DNA from: Saksenaea vasiformis B4078
Lineage: Eukaryota > Mucoromycota > Mucoromycetes > Mucorales > Saksenaeaceae
DNA length: 20,208 nucleotides
Direction of reading: 5' to 3'
Assembly: GCA_000697055.1 (NCBI GenBank)
Contig: JNDT01002301.1
Coordinates: forward strand, 1 to 20,208
Shown: in pieces, positions 9,114 to 18,018 of the stretch
Layout: every line of letters begins with the position of its first letter
Position numbering within the stretch: position 1 is the stretch's first letter
The notes under the pieces: generated by a model
Database searches by the model: none
What the model was told of the DNA's origin: nothing
Seen by the model: the letters and a program-made list of their open reading frames with translations, nothing else
Position numbers and translations under genes: made by a program

Positions 9114-11285
9114 CTACTCTAAAATCTTCAGCCATGACTGAACAAGCACACTCTGTAGCAATGTCTCTGGCTTCATCTTGTTGTGTTGAAAGGGTATAAA
9201 AAATTTGGCTCGCAAGAAACAATGCTCGGAAGGTGCTGACGATGCCAGAATGGACAAGTACTTGCGAGTCATATTTGCGAGCTGGGGCCACTGACGGCTG
9301 TGGTTCTGCCAGTACTCCAACACCGCCGTGTCCTCATCTGCAGGCGTTTCATTTACATATTCCATAAGTTGATCCTCACGGGGCCGACTTTGAAACAGAT
9401 GGAAACTGGGTTTTTGTGCAGCGAGTGATTGTTGTGTGGTCCGAAAACCTTCCTCCCACGCTTCAGTAACGCATGAAGTCAACAATGCAATCCACTCCTC
9501 TTCCCACTCCTGATCTTTCCACCAGTGAAATTTGGCACGTGGGTCCATGGCGGTTGCAATTGCGTAGACTGGCCCATCCGTATGTGTGTAATATTGTTGG
9601 AGCTTTTGCTGTGCCATTTCTGTTGCATACAATAGCTCGGGGTATCTCTATTCGAAGATATTGTTAGACTGATATTGTATATGGTACTTGCTCTTACCAA
9701 GCTGTCATTTTCGCGATATGCTTCTAGGTGGTCAAGAAGCACGTTGTATCTGATGATGGTACTCGAAAGGGATGGATATTCATTACCCGAGAGGAGATTT
9801 GTGAGTTGGGCAAATGGCTCCAAGACTGTGTGAAGCTGCTGGAAGACTTGCCATTCACTTTCGTTCAGGATATATGCCTCCAGTTCCGGGATATCACCGC
9901 ATGCCATGTTGTAACTACAGCGCATTTCGAGACCTCGAGCTATCATCGCGTATGTGGAATTCCAGTGAGTTCTGACATCAAGAACAAGTTCTTTCAGTCA
10001 TTGCTCGCTTTCATCGGTTTCGGTCGGCATGGCAGTTTTTTGGATCGCTTTGCAACAATTACAGTAATGTTCCAGCCATTGAGGTGAAGAACGGATCTTG
10101 TTGACACCTGTGCGGAAGCGACGCAATATTGCTCCTGAACAAAACGTAAGTATGTCAAGATATTAACTCGATCCCATACTACTTAGCAGGGTGGTTTCTT
10201 TGACAATTGTCCACCTCAGTCTCGTCCACCTCATAGGATTCGTCGCTTGGGGCTGCAGCATTAATACCATCCTGGAGCATCACTTGGACCACAAGGTTCA
10301 TTACATGCACAATGCATGGAATACGGTTGGATTTAGCACTGAACACTTCCAGTGACAGTGCTTCTTCAATGCAATGAGCCATGGCAACCATATTCGAGGC
10401 GTTGTCCATGGTGATATAAAACTCTTTACTTGAGAGTTGCATGCCCTCAAGCAAGTCGACAAAAACGGCCGCCATGTTTTTCGCAGTGTGAGGACTGGAT
10501 AGTGGCTCGAAACCGATGGTTACTGATCTTTGTTTCCAGGTTTCATCGATCCAGTGTGCTGTAATGCCAAGAAACGCGTCTCTCCATTCACTAGTCCAAG
10601 CATCGAGCATATAGGAGATGTAAGGCTGCTTCTGGAGTAAATTTGTGATTTGGGAGCAGTAGAGATGATATGCCTGCTCAAGATCGTGACTCACAGTTCT
10701 CGAACTTGGGAGTAGAACCTGGGCATCACTAGGCGCAGACTGGGCAAGGTTGAGCAGTTTTTGAAAATCAGCATTTTCGATGATGGTGAATGGCGAAGAT
10801 GACAAGACCACATAGTTGAGGAGAGCCTGTCGAAATGCATCTTGAGAGAACTGCACCTTCTTCAACTGGCTGGAAACTACAAAGTTATCTATGATCAGGT
10901 TCATAGCAGAGTGCACATCAGACTTCTTCATTGTTTCATCCAGCTTGTGCGCCTTCTTCAAATGGTTGATGATGTTACTTGTGGTAGAGCCAATTTTCTT
11001 GTACTTGAGACCACAGACATGACCTGAGGATAATGGGTACTGGCAGTAGAAATAATCAGTGCCAGTCAAAGGATCCTTCTGTACTTCTACCCAGTCATTA
11101 TCATAGATCCAACTCATTTTTGACTTCGAACGCTTCACCATTCTACCAGTGGAATCAGAGGACCTAATAGCCTGGCTGCTGCCGTCAAATGATTCGCCAT
11201 CAGGAAAATCATCATCCTGGAGCATCAAAATGTCAGAACGTGAGTGGATCATCACAGGGGTTGAGGAACTGCAGGAGAAGTCCAT
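9114..11285 (-). pseudogene. hAT transposase with BED zinc finger, two introns, one nonsense codon
   Basis: Starts at the ATG at 11285, preceded by an in-frame TAG. Exon 1 (to 10183) holds a basic patch (KRSKSK), a BED-type finger (Cys81, Cys91, His108, His113) and the hAT core motifs YMLDAWTS and ITMDNASNM, which carry the two catalytic Asp, then CIVHVMNL. Exon 2 is about 10134-9698 and contains LDVRTHWNSTYAM. Exon 3 (9647-9114) holds the C-terminal dimerisation domain with LASSAPSEHCFLRA, whose Glu completes the DDE triad. Intron 2 (9648-9697, GTAAGAG...CTAAC...TAG) keeps phase 0. Intron 1 (about 10135-10182, GTAGT...CAG) has plausible sites but the phases do not match by one base, so an indel is likely or a boundary is wrong. 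TGA at 9998-10000 interrupts exon 2, at a position fitting CGA. The enzyme would cut and join the element ends in the nucleus. Confidence 0.88.
9648..9697 (-). other. intron 2 of the hAT transposase (50 nt)
   Basis: On the minus strand: donor GTAAGAG, a CTAAC branch-like motif, acceptor TAG. Removal joins ...ENDSL to RYPELLYAT in phase 0, which is the continuous order expected for hAT transposases. The short length is typical of fungi. Confidence 0.8.
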
Positions 11286-12433
11286 TGAGTGTTCCTAGTT
11301 ATATCCATTAGATAACAGTTACAATTACTTGCTAATGCACTTATGGGAGTATCTTCTGGCAGGAATTCGGCAGGACACTTTTGTGCAGAGGCAGAGGATT
11401 CAGGTATGTCAGACATGATCAAAATATTGTAGTAAATAAATAAGATGACTTTCCTGGCCGTGATTTATCCATGCTATTTATACTTTAGAGAAATCAACGA
11501 TCTGTTGATGCTGTTGCATGATATTCCTTAGATCTACTGGTAATTGTGCAATGATATAAGATGAGCATGTCATATACGCTCGCAAAGCAGAGATCATTGA
11601 TCTATCAGAAAGGACTGCTATTATGTGATCGATGTTGATCTGTCATTGTTCTCGCATAAAATCACGTAATAGCATCTTTTTGAAAGACATAATTTATGAT
11701 CAGCCAATCAAATCATTCATGGCAGATACTGGGAAGACGTCATTATCTTTGTAGATCGATTGATGAATACTTACCCGACGTGCACGCTACAATAGCACAA
11801 AAAAAAAGATGCAACTGTTATGAGTTTAATAAAACAGTTACTATACGTATAGTACAGAAGCAGAGGCAGACGTTTCTAAAAAGGTACCGATTGTGTTATT
11901 ATTTTGCAGTCACCATCAGCCTCAGTAGGCCTCGCATTATCTAAACTCTCATGGGTCACTCAACCATCTTGCCAGGAATCACGTCAATTGTAGACTTCTT
12001 TTCTGCATTGCACAATTAACAGCTCCTTTATCATTAAAAAACATACATATGGGCACGAACATCTCTTTGACTTTTAGCATTGCACATTTTCGAAATAAAC
12101 ACAAATGTTACCTTTACTTCTTTTTATTTCTTTTTTTTTGAATCTCTTATCAAATGCTTATGCTAAATGCTACCATTGCTACACCTTGTAATATTTCAAC
12201 TAATTACTAATTCGTTGCATGCAACATCGTCTTCATTATTAGAGCAGAAAGAGAATCTTCTCTATTTCGTCTTCTTTCTTTCTTTCTTTCTTTCTTTCCT
12301 TTGTTCATTTTTTAAGTGAAATATCAAGGAAGGCAATGAACTTATATTCTTCATAACTATGCTTCCATTGCAGTTTTTTTTTTGACATTGCAGAAAGAGT
12401 CATGTTAATGATTAGTAAGCTAATTGCTCTCAA
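11286..12433. other. non-coding 5' region inside the hAT element
   Basis: Upstream of the transposase start and before the right subterminal repeats. I see no supported gene. It includes a (TTTC)n microsatellite at about 12271-12299 and T-runs near 12119-12139 and 12375. It presumably contains the transposase promoter; no clear TATA box stands out. Confidence 0.5.
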
Positions 12434-12598
12434 GCGAATATTCGAATATTCGACGAATATTCAAATATTATTAACAGTGATTTGAATATACTTACAAATA
12501 TTCATTACTGATTCGAATACTAAAAAACATATTCATATTCATTCGAATACGAATATGTACAAACGAATATGAATATTCGAATATTTTGCTGACCCCTA
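12434..12598. repeat. right terminal/subterminal repeats of the hAT element
   Basis: At least six GAATATTCG/ATTCGAATA-type motifs in both directions, ending with GCTGACCCCTA. They mirror the left end at 8567-8690 and resemble the copy at 19864-20081. Such repeats usually bind hAT transposase. Confidence 0.8.
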
Positions 12599-12606
12599 CT
12601 GCTGAT
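12599..12606. repeat. hAT target-site duplication, right copy (CTGCTGAT)
   Basis: Exact copy of 8559-8566, directly after the element end CCCCTA. Confidence 0.93.
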
Positions 12607-12623
12607 TGGCTTGTTGCTTCATC

Positions 12624-12938
12624 TGTGATATATGTGACATGCTATAGTGCACATAGAAATAAATATCTGTATACAGTTACAGATCAAATAGTAATTGGGA
12701 TTAATATATTAACAAACATAATAATATTCCATTCTATATATAAATATTTCTTAAGTACAAACATATGTAGCTTTGTAATAAGGGAATTAACATATAATAG
12801 AATTATATGAAAAATAGATTATTATTAAAATATACTTTAGAGAACTGAACATAATATAAAAGAGCAGACATTAACATTTAATAAAAGTAATTCAGTCTCA
12901 AAGGATTTACTAAGTCTATATTTTTGAGCTATATCACA
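12624..12938 (+). repeat. solo LTR (315 bp) with 5-bp target duplication
   Basis: Ends TGTGATATA...TATATCACA are a perfect 9-bp inversion. The target duplication TCATC is at 12619-12623 and 12939-12943. Plus orientation follows from TATAAAAG at 12855-12862 and AATAAA at 12880-12885 (25 nt apart), followed by CAGTCTCAAAGGATT at 12893-12907, the same string as in the LTR at 3313-3674. Lack of internal coding sequence means LTR-LTR recombination removed the body. It sits in gag only 12 bp from the hAT duplication. Confidence 0.88.
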
Positions 12939-13168
12939 TCATCAAATGATGTAAGCTCTGTAGAATGGTTTGCATTGCATCCAGTTGTACTTGCATAGTC
13001 TCAGTAGTTTGTCCCACCATCTCTTGAGCTTGCTCAGTAAATTTCATAGTGTAGATTTGTCTAATTGTATCTTCATTGTCACGTGGGTATAAATTGTTTA
13101 GCTCATCAGCTACCAAATGTCATTTTTGTAAATGGCCTTGATCTGGATTTTCTTCCAATAATGCACTC

Positions 13169-13484
13169 TGGTCAAACTCACTAGAGATCAAAAGTAAGTA
13201 GGTAAAAGTATAAAATATGAATGGATAAGTTTTTCTTTATTTTGTCTAAGTCAAAGGGATATTTATACTGTTGAGAATCAGATCAGCTACTGCTAAAAGA
13301 TAATAAAAATAACTACAAGATGATTGCTGCATTGTTGCGTCATTGTCTATGATATAATGTCGAAAAATAATGTGGCATGAGTGTTGTTGGTGCTGTCGTA
13401 TTTTGGTTCAGCATCTGGACCTGTCTTCAATGAATTCTGCTCAGTGGCAAATGCGACAATATGGACACTCCACAAAAATGACCA
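13169..13484 (-). repeat. probable 5' LTR of the gag-bearing retroelement (316 bp)
   Basis: Minus strand, TGGTCA...TGACCA ends (6-bp perfect inversion). Contains TATAAATAT at 13259-13267 and AATAAAG at 13235-13241, 26 nt apart, and a 66-nt tail after AATAAA. The length equals that of the solo LTR within 1 bp. It starts 17 bp past the 3' end of tRNA-Phe on the same strand, and gag follows directly. No second LTR copy is present for comparison, so the ends are tentative. Confidence 0.5.
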
Positions 13485-13501
13485 ATTTTCCAAAATTATT
13501 A

Positions 13502-13574
13502 TGCGGGTTATGTGGATCGAACACATGACCTTTAGATCTTCAGTCTAACGCTCTCCCAACTGAGCTAAACCCGC
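13502..13574 (-). tRNA. tRNA-Phe (anticodon GAA)
   Basis: A 73-nt cloverleaf on the minus strand: 7-bp acceptor stem GCGGGTT/AACCCGC, D arm GCTC/GAGC, anticodon arm TTAGA-CTGAAGA-TCTAA with anticodon GAA, 5-nt variable loop, T arm ATGTG-TTCGATC-CACAT, discriminator A. There is no intron. A-box and B-box sequences are intact and a TTTT terminator lies at 13495-13492. The sequence closely resembles the yeast tRNA-Phe body. It is the only host gene seen and looks functional. Confidence 0.97.
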
Positions 13575-13639
13575 CTTAGATGTTTAGACATCTGTATGTA
13601 GAATTTTATGACCTTGCCAATGGAGTGATAAAACTCTTG

Positions 13640-13940
13640 GATCTCAATGAAGATTCTTTTTGATGACTTTTTTTTTTTAATTAGAAAAGTAGTTTTATAA
13701 AAGTTATCTTTTTTATAAAAAAATAGTTATAAAAGTTATAGTTTTTTGTTATTATTACTATTGAGAGTTTATATTATTAAGCTAAATCTAAAAAGTAAAT
13801 TTTATTAAGTACTAATAATTTTTTTTTATTTCTAATTTTTATATTTTTTTTAGTATTATATTATTTTTAATTTTTTTATTTTATTATTAAATTTTTGATC
13901 TATACTTTATTTTATTTTTATCTTTAGCTTTTTTATTATA
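13640..13940. other. extremely AT-rich spacer
   Basis: About 300 bp with few G or C, full of T-runs and repeated ATAAAAGTTAT strings (about 13690-13740). No gene is visible. It separates tRNA-Phe from the left inverted repeat of the chromodomain transposon. Confidence 0.6.
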
Positions 13941-14205
13941 GTAGATATCCTGAAAGTTTATAGATATGAGATCGTTTTTTGAATCAAAAGATGATAAATA
14001 AATATGCAACATTTGAGTGGTTGCTGATATTCAAAGAAATATGATCAATTGAAATGATCACTACTATACAATAGCATAAACACTTCTAAAGAGGACACAT
14101 TCATTTTATTTAGAAGAGGTTGTTTGAAAGAGATGATATGTGATGTGCAAACACACAGCATTTACTAAACTTTTGGACATTCCAATGAGACACAACCATC
14201 CTCCT
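13941..14205 (+). repeat. left terminal inverted repeat (265 bp)
   Basis: Aligns end to end, at about 80% or better by eye and almost without gaps, with the reverse complement of 17371-17635. It starts GTAGATATCC against GCAGATGTCC and ends CCATCCTCCT against CCATCCTCCT. It includes the palindrome-like TGATCAATTGAAATGATCA. Confidence 0.9.
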
Positions 14206-14455
14206 ATGAGTCTTCATCCATCCAGTATTAGTACTATTCATGAGGAACCAAAACGCCTAGCTGAAAGGATATTCAAGCTCTTCAAACATTCAAAATACTT
14301 TATTTAGAGATATCAGTCAAGTTTGTTAAATGTGAATAGTGCAAATCCATATATCTACATGTCATGTCATCTCTTACGAGTAGCCCAGGAGACATTGATT
14401 AAGATGATACTTAATTATTCCATTCCCAGTCTATTGGGTCTTGGGGTGTGTACTC
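14206..14455. other. non-coding segment inside the chromodomain transposon
   Basis: Lies between the left TIR and the minus-strand frame. A short plus-strand frame at 14323-14532 shows no coding character. I see nothing else. Confidence 0.4.
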
Positions 14456-14842
14456 TCAGTCCATCTCTTTCACAGGCTCCACTGCTATCCACTGAACCTC
14501 CACAAGAGGACCTTCACTCTGCCAGTCCATAGAATCAAACTGGGGAGGCACAGGAGAACCAGGTGATAGAGACTTAGATGGAGACTGAGATGGAGGACTA
14601 GAACTGCTCTCGTTGGTGAGATAGGCTGCAACTTCTTTGAACTCAGTGAAGGTCAGAGAGTGTACTGCTGATACTGACTCTTCCTCTGATTCAGGAGAAG
14701 CAATGATGAGAAAACTACTGATATCATTAAAATCAACCTCATACTTGGACAAAGTCAGCATATGGACCACTGCTGCTGTTTCTACTAAATCAGTGGAAGA
14801 TAGGCCAGAGGGAGCTGCATTATAAGAGTTTGTGTCAGACAT
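14456..14842 (-). CDS. second frame of the transposon, Ser/Pro-rich acidic protein, unknown
   Basis: 128 residues from ATG at 14842. The N-terminal half is mixed (VHMLTLSKYEVDFNDISSFL). Then come an acidic Glu-rich stretch (ESEEES), a Ser/Pro-rich segment (SSSSPPSQSPSKSLSPGSP) and a short C-terminus with EVQWIAVEPVKEMD. No family is recognised and no Myb/SANT helix pattern, as known for Harbinger ORF2 proteins, is evident. Unlike the transposase in the same element, it has no in-frame stop, which may mean it is real or simply that it is short. It could be an accessory protein of the transposon. Coding status is uncertain. Confidence 0.4.
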   Translation of the reverse strand: MSDTNSYNAAPSGLSSTDLVETAAVVHMLTLSKYEVDFNDISSFLIIASPESEEESVSAVHSLTFTEFKEVAAYLTNESSSSPPSQSPSKSLSPGSPVPPQFDSMDWQSEGPLVEVQWIAVEPVKEMD

Positions 14843-15715
14843 TGTAGAATAATCAAGTTGACTAAAGAAGGAGGACGGCTGAGCCTCTTGAAATACTCAT
14901 TGTGATACACATCAGATGTCACCCCTTTTGGGATACTTCATTCAGAATCATAGGCGTTTCCTCTTTTGTGCTTGTGTTGTCTGCATTAGCATTGTTGCCC
15001 TGGTACCAAGCTTAAACGATAACTCCGCTCAATCAATTTTACAAGACCCACATCACAATAACAACAACCAGCAGCGCCGCCATTGACGACCTTTTTCTGT
15101 CTCATTAACATACCCCATTCTGAGAGCATCATGATGAAGTTGTCCAGTAATTGCGAAGTTATCCAGTAACGTTGCTTTGAATGACAAACAAGATGAGTCA
15201 TATCATGTCATTGGTTTGAGATGTAGTCAGTTGATTAGTTCTGTGGAATGTGTTTGGAAACACTGCATGCAGATGAACTACAGTTTCACATGAATACTTC
15301 CATTTCTAACATGACTCCAAGATGAGAAAAAAAAAACCTTGTTTGTTGCAGACCTATGGCGAAGTGTGCTACCTGTTAATGTTGACTTTGTGCTGATATT
15401 TATGTTGAGATCTCAAGTGGTCAAGTGTACATCTGAAGCAGATTCATGATGATCATTCGAAGGGGTCAGGCATAAGTAAACCATAATCAATGTAACAAAG
15501 GTAGCTGCATCGCCACATTGCCACATCATCACATCATCACGTCGTCATATCATCATGTCACTGTGTCACCAGTTGATAGTATTTCTGTGGTAAGTCATTA
15601 ACATGGATCGTGTTCCCCAGTCGAACATACTTCATAAAGCAATAAAATGGTAAAATGTATGCACAAGTAAATATTGGACATTTCAAATGAAAAAATTGAA
15701 TTTGAGGTTGCATGG
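14843..15715. other. unassigned interior of the chromodomain transposon
   Basis: No protein I can support. Possible upstream exons of the transposase may hide here (for example after the TTGTTTGTTGCAG acceptor-like string near 15340-15350). A CATCA-type trinucleotide repeat is at about 15515-15560. A 71-aa minus frame at 14986-15201 is unsupported. Confidence 0.4.
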
Positions 15716-17236
15716 ATGACCATTTTACTGATATTCACAATGATTAACCTTCCTGAAGACATCAATAATGAATGTCTGCACATTTTGAATGAACGTTGGA
15801 CATTTCTAACATCACCATGGCCCATAATTACACCATCCAAACACCATCGAACTGAGATAAAGGAAGTGCATGACATTGCTCATGTGAAGCAGATTCTTCT
15901 CGACTGCTTGAGAATCATTACCATCTTCTTCTTTCTTGTTGTTGTGTTTGGTATGCATGACTATTCAGGCCCCTATCATAATGTTGAGAAAGGGCTTCTT
16001 ATTTTGTACTGGCTCATGATGGGTTACTCAATGAGTGAGATGTTGCAATTCATTCCAAAGAGTAGCTTCTATGATATTTACAAGGTGTTTTACTTCTGTG
16101 TTACCAAGGATCTTAATGTACCAAAGCTTCTGGATAAGCAGATCACAACAATGCTTGCAGAAATGTTCTCAACTCCAAAGCTCTGTGTACTTACCACCCA
16201 TCGCTGCAACCCACAACAGTTCAAAACAGTGACATTGATGATTGATAGACATGACACTCGTGCATCATATCCAATGGCAGAGAGTGGATTGTTATACTCG
16301 TACAAGCTCAAAAAGTCAGGATTCTGAATGCAAGTATGTATTGACATTAATTAAATGATCCTTTTTGTATTGCTATCTGCCCCTTGTCACGATCATAATG
16401 ATGGATCAATGCTCATCTGCATGCAAATTGGTAGAAAGATCAAACCTATGGATCACATCGCCCTGGATGGTGGATACACACTGTTTCTTGATCAGATCCT
16501 CAAAAATAGCGACTTGACAGAAGCCAATTTCATGTGTCTAGTATGCAAGCAACGAGGGTTGGAGCTGTTGGCTGCAGAGATTGAGTTCAATAACACATTT
16601 GGCAGCTTCCATTCCAAGATCGAAGCTACATTTGGTGAGCTTGGTACCACGTTCCAGTAGTTCAACAATCATTCTCCCATTCGTGTAACAGAGATAAAAC
16701 ATTTCACACTTCAGTTTAAACTCGCATGCCTCTTGCTTAATGTCAAAAGGTTTGTCACGATGGGTGTGATTAAACCCAGCCCAATACATGCACTTTGGTT
16801 GAAAGATCATTTCAATTTCAGAGGCAATGATACTGTTCCTGATGATCAGATACATATCATTGAACTTGAAACAAATGTGTCCCACGACACTGAGATGCTT
16901 GCTTTACAACAGCAGTTCCTTACTCTTGACATTGAAGATGCAAATGAAATGGATTTCGAGAGTAATGATGGATGAGGCATTGGTCAAGATGTATCCAATG
17001 AGAGTGACAATGACATCGAGGATGGGCACTTTGAGGTTGAAGCAATACTCGACCATTGCATGCACCATGGCATACTGCAGTACAAGATTAAATGGAAAGG
17101 GTGGGACAACAGGTACAATTCATGGCAAGCATTCGATGATATGGATGCAGATGATGAAATCAAGAAGTATCATGAGTGCAAGGAAGCTGAGGAGGCCACA
17201 AAGCGTGGAGCATTCAAGAATGATGAAGATCTCTAG
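15716..17236 (+). pseudogene. DDE_Tnp_4-like transposase fused to C-terminal chromodomain
   Basis: One frame with no frameshift, broken by TGA 16325-16327, TAA 16352-16354, TAG 16658-16660 and TGA 16973-16975. The N-terminal half has a hydrophobic, helix-turn-helix-like region (KGLLILYWLMMGYSMSEMLQF). The catalytic part shows LMIDRHDTRA (Asp 16244-16246), SAPCHDHNDGSML like the family's GS-HD-S motif, IALDGGYTLFL (Asp 16466-16468), and FNNTFGSFHSKIEATFGELG (Glu 16622-16624), then PIRVTEIKHFTLQFKLACLL. After an acidic linker comes a chromodomain at about 17027-17175 (FEVEAILD, YKIKWKGWDNRYNSW) with aromatic cage positions filled by Phe, Trp and Trp. The true start is uncertain; 15716 is the first ATG after an in-frame stop at 15668. 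All four stops fit C-to-T changes. The enzyme would mobilise the element, and the chromodomain could direct it to methylated histone H3. Confidence 0.85.
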
Positions 17237-17370
17237 ACCATTCACATCTTATGCTCGTTACTGAATGATCAAGGTAATATCATCATTGCTAACCAACAAT
17301 CACCTTTTTTTAAAGGCTTCTATCCTATATGATGAAACATTCCATCAGGCGGCCTTGGCAGAGGTCCTCT

Positions 17371-17635
17371 AGGAGGATGGTCATGTCTCATTAGAACGTC
17401 TGAAAGTTTAGTAAATGCTGTGTATTCGCACATTACACATCATCTCTTTCAAACGACCCCTTCTAAATAAAATGAGTGCATCTTCTTTAGAAGCATTTAT
17501 GCTATTGTACAGTGGTAATCATTTCAATTGATCATATTTCTTTGAACATTGGCGGCTGCTCAAATGTTGTATATTTATTCATCATCTTTTGATTTGGAAA
17601 ACAATCTCATATCTACAAAACTTCTGGACATCTGC
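17371..17635 (-). repeat. right terminal inverted repeat (265 bp)
   Basis: Reverse complement of 13941-14205 over its full length with scattered, mostly transition differences. That divergence suggests the insertion is not recent. Confidence 0.9.
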
Positions 17636-18018
17636 CTTACACGATCACTTTGATCCTTTTCATGGATCAGACTTGCTAAATATCCATCACAACAATGATT
17701 ATTTGTAGAACAGCCATAGACTAGAACTAGTATAAATAGCCCTCATAGGGATCACAATAAAGACAGTTTTCAGCACGATATTACTTTGGCAAGCAAGTGT
17801 ATCTTTATTTCTCTTTGATTCTCTACTGCCTTTGAGTTTTTTTTTTCCACGCTTCCCTTTTATCTCTGATCACTCCGTTGATACCTTTATCATCATTAAC
17901 TCTTTGAAGTCTTTGATACTGACTATAAAAGTATCTGGTGCTCACTTACAACTGAATGACATATTTCTTTTTCTCCTTTTCTTTTTTTTTTCTTTTTCTC
18001 TCTTACACAAAACCACAC
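17636..18018 (+). other. LTR-like remnant and CT-rich stretch, no gene
   Basis: TATAAATAG at 17731-17739 and AATAAA at 17756-17761 have the 25-nt spacing of the LTRs elsewhere in the window, so an LTR fragment in plus orientation is likely, but TG/CA ends could not be fixed. A pyrimidine-rich stretch follows, with CTGGTGCTCACT at 17935-17946 (shared with 4593-4604), then a T/C-rich run at 17947-18003. Read on the minus strand, that run could instead be the polypurine tract of the retroelement ending at 18019. Confidence 0.4.

Larger units (their letters stand above)
8567..12598 (-). mobile_element. hAT DNA transposon (4,032 bp) with 8-bp target duplication
   Basis: The termini are TAGAGATTGGCA on the left and, read inward from the right, TAGGGGTCAGCA (9 of 12 identical). 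Both ends carry dense subterminal copies of an ATTCGAATATTCG-like motif (8576-8690 and 12434-12585), presumably transposase binding sites. Flanking duplications are perfect. The transposase is on the minus strand between 9114 and 11285. The insertion target is a retrotransposon gag, so this element arrived after that retroelement. Confidence 0.95.
8150..13168 (-). pseudogene. retrotransposon gag, split by a solo LTR and a hAT transposon
   Basis: Three blocks on the minus strand belong to one gag frame: about 13168-12939, 12618-12607, and 8566 to about 8150. The first includes PRDNEDTIRQIY and a Gln-rich, coiled-coil-like stretch. The last contains the retrotransposon-gag pattern KPPKPECFHGKR, then LLHRGAATWWRYME. 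The frame joins exactly if the 315-bp LTR and the hAT element are removed with one target copy each. Own breaks: TGA at 13120-13122, 8538-8540, 8317-8319 and 8182-8184; TAG at 8215-8217; one base missing in the T5 run at 8416-8420. The last part seems cut by the LTR of the second Ty3/gypsy element near 8147; pol is not seen. Gag would form the particle that packages element RNA. The start codon is unclear, because no ATG in this frame lies between the LTR and the first conserved block. Confidence 0.8.
13941..17635 (+). mobile_element. DNA transposon with 265-bp TIRs and a chromodomain DDE transposase
   Basis: A 3,695-bp unit is bounded by 265-bp inverted repeats. It holds a plus-strand DDE_Tnp_4-like transposase pseudogene with a C-terminal chromodomain (15716-17236) and a minus-strand frame of unknown role (14456-14842). 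The DDE type suggests the IS5/PIF-Harbinger side of DNA transposons. TTA occurs close to both ends (13936-13938, 17637-17639) but one base out of register, so a target duplication is not proven. Confidence 0.85.

Noticed and set aside
8901..9291. Two Phe-rich minus-strand frames
   Set aside because: Products of the A-rich minisatellite; low complexity, overlapping the real transposase C-terminus in another frame.
9728..10087. 119-aa plus-strand frame
   Set aside because: Shadow of hAT transposase exon 2 on the opposite strand, where the motifs clearly belong.
11696..11944. 82-aa plus-strand frame inside the hAT element
   Set aside because: No family resemblance or coding character; lies in the AT-rich upstream region.
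12586..12810. 74-aa plus-strand frame
   Set aside because: Spans the hAT end, both target duplications and the solo LTR; cannot be a gene.
14986..15201. 71-aa minus-strand frame in the chromodomain transposon
   Set aside because: No motif and no link to the neighbouring frame; kept only as unassigned.
13936..17639. TTA target duplication of the chromodomain transposon
   Set aside because: TTA occurs near both ends but not at matching distance from the inverted repeats; common in AT-rich DNA.
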